Origin: Vampirovibrio chlorellavorus
GTDB lineage: Bacteria; Cyanobacteriota; Vampirovibrionia; Vampirovibrionales; Vampirovibrionaceae
Direction of reading: 5' to 3'
NCBI GenBank assembly: GCA_903866275.1
Contig: CAIPMU010000020.1
Coordinates: 186,001-250,000, forward strand
Length of the DNA: 64,000 nt
Position 1 is the stretch's first letter. Every line of letters starts with the position of its first letter. This document shows positions 57,593 through 64,000 of this stretch, piece after piece. The notes under the pieces were generated by a model. The model was given only the letters and a program-made list of their open reading frames with translations. It was not told the DNA's origin and did no database searches. Position numbers and translations under genes: made by a program.

Positions 57593-59896
57593 ATGCGTTT
57601 AAATGGTTGCCCGGCAACGAAAGCCACCCTCAGCCCGAAACGATTTGGGGTGATGCTGAGTGTGTCACTGTGGCTTGCCTTGACCGGCGTTGCAGCCTTG
57701 AGTGTTTTTCCTGCCCCTGCTCTGGCAGAAAGTTATCAGACGTACGAAGATAATGGCAGCGGGGATCTGGACAGTTACAGTCGATATTCCGATGAGGCGG
57801 CCCGACTCTACCGTGGGGGGCAATATACACAGGCCATCGAGGCGTTTGAAAAAGCCCTGGCTGTGGCGCCGGACCCCAGTCTGCCCGCTGTGTATAACAA
57901 TCTTGCCGTGGCTTACATGCGCCGGGGTAACTACTATGTGACTCAAAAGCAGAATGAGAACGCCCTGAATGACTACCGGAAGGCCAATTTTTATATGGAT
58001 TCCGCCTGGCCGGAAGGGTTAGAGCGTTCGCCCCAGCACAATAGCAATCTGCAAATCGCGAGACAGAACCTGTCCATCGGCTATCAAAACTTGCGAATTA
58101 ACCCGTCCGATAAGGCGAAGCACCTGGAGATGGCCAAACAGTTGCGCATGCAGGGAAAATTTCCTGAAGCGATTGTGGAGTTCAATCAGGTGTTGTTGCT
58201 GGATAAGAAAGACCCGGTGGCGGCCAAGGCCCTGGGCGATTTGTTTACGGTGGTGAACTTGCCGGAGAAGTCCAAAAAATACTATGCGCTGGCTGTTGGT
58301 GAAGTGGGAACCCCACAGGATTCCGGGAGTAGCGGATTATCTCAGGCAGATATGCTGGTTCAGCTGGGTAACGCGCAGTATAAAACCGGTGAAGTTGACC
58401 AGGCAGTGGCCAACTTTGACAAGGCGTTGGCGATTAATCCCACCAACGTCAGTGCTTTAAACATGCTGGAGAAGATTTGGCTCAATGAGATCAAGTTCAA
58501 TCCGACCAGCGTATTGGGTCATGCCAATCTGGGCAGTGTGTACCAGAAGAAAAAGTTGTTTGAACAGGCGCTTCAGCAGTATAACGCCGCCGAAACGTTT
58601 GCTGAAGCTGATCGCCAGACGCCCTTTGACACTAAAAAACTGATTCGACTCAATATTGGCTTATTGTTTCAGGATCAAAAACGTTATGAGTTGGCTGCCA
58701 AAGCCTATGACACCGTTCTGCATGCAGATGCCAACCTTTTACTGGCCAATTACTATAAGGCCAACCTATTGCAGGAGACGGGAAATACGGATGGCGCCAT
58801 GCAACTCTATAACAAGGTCTTGCTGATTGATTCCTCGTATAAACCTGCCCAGGAAAAGCTATTGGCCCTGATTAAGCAACAGGGTGATCCGGCCAAGTTG
58901 ACGGCAGGGCTGATTCAGTACGCGGATCGCTTTGCCAGCAGTGCGGCGGTACAGGAGCAGATTGGCGAAGAGTTTCATCAGCGTAAGGATTTGAACAACG
59001 CACAAGTGTTTTATCAGCGTGCCATCCGGATTGATCCCAAAATGGCCAGTGCATGGGCCAACCTGGGTGCCGTGTATCAGGCTCAGGGCAAGGACGACGA
59101 CAGCGCTTCGGCTTTCCAGAAGGCCAAAGCGCTGGATCCGCAGAATGCAACCATTCAGCAACTGGCCAAAACTGCTGAGGGTAATATCGGCTATAAGGCA
59201 TATCAGCAGGCTATTCAGCTCCAGCAGCAGGGGAAAGCTCATGAGGCACTGAGCTATTTCGAAAAAGCACTGGTCACTAACAACACACCGGAGATACATG
59301 CGGCATATGGTGTCAATCTCCAGTCCGCCGGGCAGCTGGATGCCGCGATTGGGGAGTACCAGAAGGCGCTGATTCAGGATGTAAACAATGCCGATTACAA
59401 CTATTATCTCGGTACGGCTTATCACCAGAAGAAAGATCTGGTGAGGGCAGCCGCTGCTTACAAGAAGGCGCTCAGCCTGAAGGCTGATTACAAGGAAGCC
59501 CAGCAGGCGTTGGCTTCCATCGACCAGCAGAATGCCTCGGCGGATCTGGAAAAAGGCATTGACGCTTACAACCGCAAGAATTACACGGTAGCCCTGACGC
59601 TGGTGAATCAGGCGTTGGCTCAGAACAATCAGGATGCGATGGCCTACTACTACCGTGGACTGATTTATGACGCGCAAAAGAAGAGTTCGATGGCTGCTCA
59701 GAGCTATCAGCAGGCCATTCGTCTGAATCCGGATTTTGCGGATGCCTACTATGCCCTGGGCGTGGCTTTGGACCTTGCCAAGGACAGCCGTGGCGCTAAG
59801 GGGGCCTTTGAAAAGTTCATTACCCTATCGGGCACGAACGAAGATGACTTTGTGAAGTACGCCCGCGAGCGCGTGAAGACGCTTCCCGCCCAGTAA
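57593..59896 (+). CDS. Secreted TPR repeat protein
   Basis: This 767-aa protein has a signal peptide (about residues 17-45, ending ALA) and roughly a dozen tetratricopeptide repeats. The first block (about 65-210) includes YRGGQYTQAIEAFEKALAVA, a middle block about 225-420, and a C-terminal block from about 440 to 750, for example YQKALIQDVNNADYNYYLGT and YYYRGLIYDAQKKSSMAAQS. TPRs act as protein-binding scaffolds, so this is probably a periplasmic or outer-membrane-linked assembly factor. An AAGG-type ribosome site precedes the ATG. The next gene on this strand is tRNA-Ile. Confidence 0.88.
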   Translation: MRLNGCPATKATLSPKRFGVMLSVSLWLALTGVAALSVFPAPALAESYQTYEDNGSGDLDSYSRYSDEAARLYRGGQYTQAIEAFEKALAVAPDPSLPAVYNNLAVAYMRRGNYYVTQKQNENALNDYRKANFYMDSAWPEGLERSPQHNSNLQIARQNLSIGYQNLRINPSDKAKHLEMAKQLRMQGKFPEAIVEFNQVLLLDKKDPVAAKALGDLFTVVNLPEKSKKYYALAVGEVGTPQDSGSSGLSQADMLVQLGNAQYKTGEVDQAVANFDKALAINPTNVSALNMLEKIWLNEIKFNPTSVLGHANLGSVYQKKKLFEQALQQYNAAETFAEADRQTPFDTKKLIRLNIGLLFQDQKRYELAAKAYDTVLHADANLLLANYYKANLLQETGNTDGAMQLYNKVLLIDSSYKPAQEKLLALIKQQGDPAKLTAGLIQYADRFASSAAVQEQIGEEFHQRKDLNNAQVFYQRAIRIDPKMASAWANLGAVYQAQGKDDDSASAFQKAKALDPQNATIQQLAKTAEGNIGYKAYQQAIQLQQQGKAHEALSYFEKALVTNNTPEIHAAYGVNLQSAGQLDAAIGEYQKALIQDVNNADYNYYLGTAYHQKKDLVRAAAAYKKALSLKADYKEAQQALASIDQQNASADLEKGIDAYNRKNYTVALTLVNQALAQNNQDAMAYYYRGLIYDAQKKSSMAAQSYQQAIRLNPDFADAYYALGVALDLAKDSRGAKGAFEKFITLSGTNEDDFVKYARERVKTLPAQ

Positions 59897-59950
59897 CAAG
59901 GCGTGACGGGCGCGTGGTGCATCGGGGCCATGCCGATGTGTTTGACTTTG

Positions 59951-59979
59951 TTGACATTGCGGTATGGTGCTGATATTCT
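59951..59979 (+). promoter_or_regulatory. Promoter of tRNA-Ile
   Basis: A perfect TTGACA (59951-59956) is followed after 17 bases by TATTCT (59974-59979), with an upstream TG giving an extended -10. The tRNA starts about 40 bases downstream. Confidence 0.7.
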
Positions 59980-60018
59980 ACCTACATTGTGACGGTTAGC
60001 CAGTCACATCCACCTTGT

Positions 60019-60095
60019 GGGCCATTAGCTCAGTTGGCTAGAGCGCACCCCTGATAAGGGTGAGGTCCCGTGTTCGAGTCACGGATGGCCCACCA
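60019..60095 (+). tRNA. tRNA-Ile (anticodon GAT)
   Basis: The 77-base gene has acceptor GGGCCAT with ATGGCCC, D-arm AGCTCAGTTGGCTAGAGC, anticodon arm CACCC-CTGATAA-GGGTG with anticodon GAT, and T-arm CGTGTTCGAGTCACG. The discriminator is A, and the CCA end is encoded (60093-60095). It is not part of an rRNA operon here. Confidence 0.97.
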
Positions 60096-60198
60096 TTCTA
60101 AATTGAATAAACAAAGCTAGGCTTCTTACATTAAGGAGCTTTTTTTGTCTGTGTTTTCATCTTATATTTAGTGGAAGATTGTATTATGCAGTACATAG

Positions 60199-60693
60199 GG
60201 AGTAGCAAGCTGTGAGCCAATCCATAGAAAAGGGTCTTATACCTGTTCAAGTTCAGTAGACGTCATCAGTCAAAAAGACAATGTTACGATTGATCCGTCC
60301 ACTAAATTATATTCTCCGAGCAAAATACTTGTTGCAGCATTGCTTGGTGGAATATTGGGTGGCGGTTATTTGCACTGGTTAAATTTGAAGGCGCTTAAGA
60401 ACGAGGACAGAGCAAATCAAACATTGATTTGGAGTATTGTGCTTTTTTTGGCATTCCCAATTTTCTCACAAGTAGCCCATATTACATTGATAGGGGCCGG
60501 AGGCGCGGTGGCAGGTGGGTATATGATGGATGCTAAAAAAGTATATGGCTCTGTTTATAAAAAACATGCTAACAATAACGGTAAGCTGGGTGGCTGGTGG
60601 GCAACGGTTGGGATTGGTGTCCTCAGTCTTGTAGTCTCATTGCTGATAGCAATGCCCATTGCCGTGCTAATTGCTCTTGTTGTGCCAAAATAA
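60199..60693 (+). pseudogene. AT-rich small membrane gene, apparently frameshifted at its 5' end
   Basis: A frame open from 60199 to 60693 codes for a hydrophobic protein: KLYSPSKILVAALLGG, a second helix near TLIWSIVLFLAFPIFSQVAH and a C-terminal helix pair ending in ALVVPK. The coding-like stretch begins well before any in-frame ATG; a GTG with an N-terminus-like sequence (SQSIEKGLIPVQVQ) occurs at 60212 in another frame and stops at 60259. A +1/-1 slip between 60240 and 60280 would join them, so the gene looks broken, or it starts at the internal TTG 60340. It is more A/T-rich than its neighbours, which hints at transfer. Confidence 0.45.
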
Positions 60694-60999
60694 CCTGGCT
60701 AGTTATTTTTTGTCACTGGATTACTCTGTGAAACTCAAATGTGAGTTGGCTTAGACAGGCTTTGGGCTCTTCATTCTTTGACTGTTTTCCTCAGCTTCGG
60801 CAGAAGTTGCGATAACGAACAAAGATTTAAAATCAATCATTCAAGCATCTAATTCATGCATCTGGCCTATCACTAAAAGTGTTCTGATACGGCGGATAAT
60901 ATTTGCTAGCAGGGGATTATTTATTCCCGAGGAAGCGATCACCCATGATTGAGACCCACCGCGTTGCCCCACTGACGCTGATTTTAGACAGTTCGCAGT
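60694..60999. other. Intergenic region without visible gene
   Basis: About 300 A/T-rich bases between the broken membrane gene and the end of the caspase-like gene. I see no supported open frame, terminator or repeat. Confidence 0.5.
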
Positions 61000-62595
61000 T
61001 TAATGAAATAAGGCGGTGCAAAGCCCTGTGGCGGGGTCGGGCTTGGCTTCCGGACTGGCGCCATATGTCACGTCGGATACGGTGGTGGAGGCAAACGGTG
61101 AGCTGGCGGTCAGGGGGAGGCGCATCTCCGGGCGGGCAAAAGAAAATGATTCAGCCAGTGGTTCGGTCCGAGATAAGTCGGTTTGGGTCCGGGCGTGCTG
61201 CTTTTCCCGAATGGCGGTGGGGTCGCTTTCCAGCGCATAGCTGGTATACATGGACACTTCTTTCAGGCTCAGATCCGGTCTGCCCATAAATTGCAGCAGG
61301 TATTTGGTGTATAAACCTTCGTCATTATCCTGCATGGCCGGCTGCTTGGGGCGCGAGGCGTATTCAATCCAGGTGTTGGCCAAACCGGGACCGGGTTCGG
61401 TCTCCCATTGTTTAAAAACAGAATGCCCGGATTTGAAGGCGGCTTCGCCTTCTGGCAGTGGGGTGCGACAGGCGTCCAGAAAAATCATGTTAAACAAACT
61501 GTTAGTCGTTTTGAGCTGACGCAATAAATAATCCACCGAGACCGCCTCATGGGCAAAATTCGGATCGGGGGTTCCGGTATAGTCGCGCGGAATAATATAG
61601 TTGTTACCGTTAATGGAACCGCCATGCCCCGAATAATAGGTCAGGGAAACCGCATTGGGGTTGGCCAGCAGTTTACTGGTAAATTCCGCCACCTTGGCCT
61701 TGGTTTCTTCTCCAGTCAGGTTCATGCCTGTGATGACGTAAAAGCCCTGCGACCGGAGTAAGTTGGCCATTTGCGTTGCATCTCGGACCGGCCCCCCATT
61801 CAAGTCGTTGGCTGTCCCGTCATAGTCATCGTTGGCCAGAACCAGCGCGATGCGGGGCGGTCGAAACGGCATTCCCAGGGCTTGTGGGGCCTTCATCTTC
61901 TGGAGTTGAATGGCTTTGCCCTTGTCCTGTAAGGCTTCGGTGTGCATACCCAGGTTGGTGTAAAGTTCCGAACGGTTCTCATAGGCGGCTTCAAACAGGG
62001 GATTGATGCGGATGGCCTGACTGTAATCGGCCAACGCCATTTGCACGCTTTGAGTGGCGACAATCTGGTTGCCCTGCTTGCGGGCCAGTTCCGAAAGATA
62101 CACCCAAAGGTTGCCCCGGTTGATATACGCCTTGTAAAAGTTGGGATTAATCGCCAGTGCTGCGGAATAATCCGCGAAAGCCCCGATATAATCTTTGGTG
62201 GTGGTTTTAACCACACCTCGCTTGTTGTAAGCACGCTCATCCCGTGGGTTGAGTCGAATAGCCTCATTGAAGGCCTCCAGTGCGTGGGTGAAATGGTTGG
62301 CCTGATAGTATCGATCCCCCAAAACATAATAGATCTCCGCTTGGCTGTTTGAGCCAGGCTGTATCCCCTGATTGCCTGAGGAAGTTGCCGTCACTGGGGT
62401 TTGGGCTACCGGCGAAAGATTCTGGATCTGAAAACTGATACGATCCAGGCCGGGAGTGGGGGGATAGCCATTCGAGGACAGGCTGCTCGAGCCACCCACA
62501 CGCGACGCAACGGGTATGGGCCTGTTGGCCCATCGGTTCTGACCGATGGGCGGCGTGTAGACAGCACTTGGATTGGAAAAACTGGTCAGGCTCAT
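61000..62595 (-). CDS. TPR-caspase-like (peptidase C14/orthocaspase) protein
   Basis: This 531-aa protein begins with a disordered Pro/Ser region (residues 1-80). About four tetratricopeptide repeats follow (about 85-230, such as YYQANHFTHALEAFNEAIRL). A caspase-fold peptidase domain comes next (about 245-470). The catalytic dyad is intact: H324 in YYSGHGGSINGNNYIIPRDY and C376 in MIFLDACRTPLPE. The core opens with RIALVLANDDYDG and includes GGPVRDATQMANLLRSQGFY. No signal peptide, so cytoplasmic, unless secreted by a non-Sec route. Start 62595 has AGGA upstream. Such proteins cleave after basic residues and are implicated in regulated cell death or proteolytic signalling; the target here is unknown. 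Confidence 0.88.
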   Translation of the reverse strand: MSLTSFSNPSAVYTPPIGQNRWANRPIPVASRVGGSSSLSSNGYPPTPGLDRISFQIQNLSPVAQTPVTATSSGNQGIQPGSNSQAEIYYVLGDRYYQANHFTHALEAFNEAIRLNPRDERAYNKRGVVKTTTKDYIGAFADYSAALAINPNFYKAYINRGNLWVYLSELARKQGNQIVATQSVQMALADYSQAIRINPLFEAAYENRSELYTNLGMHTEALQDKGKAIQLQKMKAPQALGMPFRPPRIALVLANDDYDGTANDLNGGPVRDATQMANLLRSQGFYVITGMNLTGEETKAKVAEFTSKLLANPNAVSLTYYSGHGGSINGNNYIIPRDYTGTPDPNFAHEAVSVDYLLRQLKTTNSLFNMIFLDACRTPLPEGEAAFKSGHSVFKQWETEPGPGLANTWIEYASRPKQPAMQDNDEGLYTKYLLQFMGRPDLSLKEVSMYTSYALESDPTAIREKQHARTQTDLSRTEPLAESFSFARPEMRLPLTASSPFASTTVSDVTYGASPEAKPDPATGLCTALFH

Positions 62596-62909
62596 GGGTG
62601 TCCTCAGCCGGGGGCGGCTGGATGATGAATGATGTGAGTGGGTGATTTCTGCAAACATGCAAGGGACAAGCTGAAAGTCAGTATGACCCGAAGTATGAAT
62701 GGAATAAACGCAAAAGAGAATGGATTTTTGCGCCCGGTCTGAATGCGTTAAATGCGTTCATTTTGCCGGGTAGCGCTCTAAAGCGCTAAAAAAGTGGTTT
62801 TAACAGCGTTAGCACTGGTTCTGAACAGGGTGAATTTGGGACCCTGTGATTGAATTCTTGCCCCCGAATGTGAAATGCAGGGTAAAATAAAGCCTGGAGT
62901 GAGTAAAGC
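62596..62909. other. Divergent intergenic region
   Basis: About 310 bases between the caspase-like gene and the truncated membrane gene at the right edge. A short palindromic GCGCTCTAAAGCGC-type sequence lies near 62774-62788; otherwise I see no supported feature. Confidence 0.45.
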
Positions 62910-64000
62910 TTGAAAGAATTGCAAACCAACCCCAAGACCACCGCTGCAGGCAAGCTGTTCTGGCTGTCCTATTTTACCCTGCTGGTCTGGAGCATTTTGC
63001 TACTGGTGGTGAATAATCAGGTGGATATGGACCTGTGGGGCGTGATGTCCTTTGGGGCCTTGCTGGATCAGAATCCGGGGCATTTTCCGTTCTTTGATCC
63101 TTTTGCCTATACCGCGCATGGTGCTCCCTGGATTTACCATGAGTGGGGTTCCGGGGTGGTGTTTTATCAGTTTTTCAAATATGGCGGTAGTGCGGCCCTG
63201 TTCTGGCTCAAGTTTCTGTTGGTGGAAGTCATGCTGGTACTCTCCTGCCACCTGTACCTGCTGGGCGGCCTCCGAAAGCGCAGTCAGCCCATCAATAGTA
63301 TTGGTGAAGCGATTTATGCCGCCTGTTTGCCTTTAACGCTCTACCTGCTTTTTCCTAACGTCAGCAGCACTTTGCGCTGTCAGCTCTTCAGTTTTGTGGG
63401 GTTTGCCCTTTCTCTCTTTATCCTGAAGCGTCACAGTCAAGGGCGCCTGAAGTATGCCATCTGGCTGTTGCCCTTGCTGATGCTCCTCTGGACCAACCTG
63501 CATGGCGGCTTCATTCTGGGATTGGGGCTGATAGGACTCTATTTGCTGTATCACTGGTTCTCCGGGCATCGCCACGAGTCCGAAAGTCTCGCCGTGGTGC
63601 TGGTGCTCAGCCTGCTCTCAACCATGATAAACCCCTACGGCTTGCGGTTCTGGGAGACCATGCTTTCCGCCTGGACCTTGCCACGGGAGCATATCAGCGA
63701 GTGGGGCAACGTCATGACGATGCTTTTGCCCTTTTCGGGCATTCTCTATACGGCGTTGCTGCTGTTCAGCCTGCTGCTGGGCATTGCCAAATGGCGTCGC
63801 ATGAAGGCATTCTTTCCCTTGACCTTCCTGTTAATGCTCTTTACCGGTGGATACGGATGGCTGCACTACAAGCTTTCACCCCTCTTCCTGATTGCGTTTC
63901 TCTCTCACGGTCTGGATACCCTGCCTGAGGATCTGGCGACCATTCAATCCTGGCTGCCAGCGACGATGTCAAAAGGGGTGCAGTTGCTCAGGAAAGTCTT
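62910..64000 (+). CDS. Polytopic membrane protein, GT-C-like (3' end outside window)
   Basis: An uninterrupted frame of 363 codons starts at TTG 62910, with GGAG about eleven bases upstream, and runs off the right edge. It has about ten hydrophobic segments. The first extracytoplasmic loop, after helix one, carries DPFAYTAHGAPWIYHEWGSG, an acidic/aromatic pattern seen in GT-C-type glycosyltransferases and related polyprenol-dependent enzymes. Other loops include FPNVSSTLRCQLFS and TNLHGGFILGLGLIG. Because the 3' end is missing, the family assignment stays tentative. Confidence 0.7.
   Translation, partial: MKELQTNPKTTAAGKLFWLSYFTLLVWSILLLVVNNQVDMDLWGVMSFGALLDQNPGHFPFFDPFAYTAHGAPWIYHEWGSGVVFYQFFKYGGSAALFWLKFLLVEVMLVLSCHLYLLGGLRKRSQPINSIGEAIYAACLPLTLYLLFPNVSSTLRCQLFSFVGFALSLFILKRHSQGRLKYAIWLLPLLMLLWTNLHGGFILGLGLIGLYLLYHWFSGHRHESESLAVVLVLSLLSTMINPYGLRFWETMLSAWTLPREHISEWGNVMTMLLPFSGILYTALLLFSLLLGIAKWRRMKAFFPLTFLLMLFTGGYGWLHYKLSPLFLIAFLSHGLDTLPEDLATIQSWLPATMSKGVQLLRKV

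Overview
The window looks like a chromosomal segment of a Gram-negative-type bacterium. The envelope proteins carry Sec or Tat signals, and an alpha-2-macroglobulin-like protein is encoded. Base composition appears close to 50% GC. Housekeeping genes (ubiX, selO, ilvE, mrp, gmk, oxyR) are intact, and both tRNA genes encode their CCA ends. The mix of a proteobacterial-style CreBCD system with SpoIID, VanW, orthocaspase-like and TPR proteins, plus many orphan low-complexity proteins, would fit a non-photosynthetic relative of cyanobacteria (Vampirovibrionia/Melainabacteria). This placement is an inference with low confidence; there is no rRNA here to settle it.

Layout. 0-6.5 kb: tail of an unknown gene, ubiX, a CoA-binding protein, a GNAT acetyltransferase, an orphan OppB/OppC-type permease pair and selO. 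6.5-10.8 kb: a MITE-like element, then creB-creC-creD, with an 11-bp-period direct repeat just before creD. 11.0-18.9 kb: a tight eight-gene plus-strand cluster: SPFH/band-7 protein with SHOCT tail, two DUF4178/zinc-ribbon proteins, a 46-aa membrane peptide, DUF350, membrane spermidine-synthase-like protein, Tat-exported FAD amine oxidase and a His-patterned multi-pass membrane protein. I read it as a membrane/polyamine stress module and it is the best candidate here for an under-described system. 19-27 kb: two secreted Cys/His-rich small proteins (one only 40 aa), ilvE, an orphan gene, tRNA-Gly, rhodanese, mrp, ferredoxin, a REC-PAS-kinase hybrid and gmk.

27.7-42.4 kb: an accessory stretch of about ten orphan genes encoding Pro/Ser/Thr/Gln-rich, repeat-bearing or weakly hydrophobic proteins. 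It is interrupted by a compact peroxide-defence locus (oxyR divergent from rubrerythrin and rubredoxin). 42.4-47.0 kb: a CitMHS transporter, a secreted orphan and a polytopic membrane protein. 47.0-55.8 kb: a divergent envelope locus, with AMMECR1-like, 1.7-kilo-residue alpha-2-macroglobulin and VanW genes on the minus strand, and a Tat-signal penicillin-binding transpeptidase and SpoIID-like protein on the plus strand. 56-64 kb: a Q/N-rich phage-ejection-like orphan, pterin dehydratase, a large secreted TPR protein, tRNA-Ile, a probably broken AT-rich membrane gene, a TPR-caspase fusion and a truncated polytopic membrane protein running off the end.

No CRISPR array, integrase, transposase, rRNA or plasmid replication gene was seen. 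Functions are assigned from sequence motifs recognised by eye; no database search was run.
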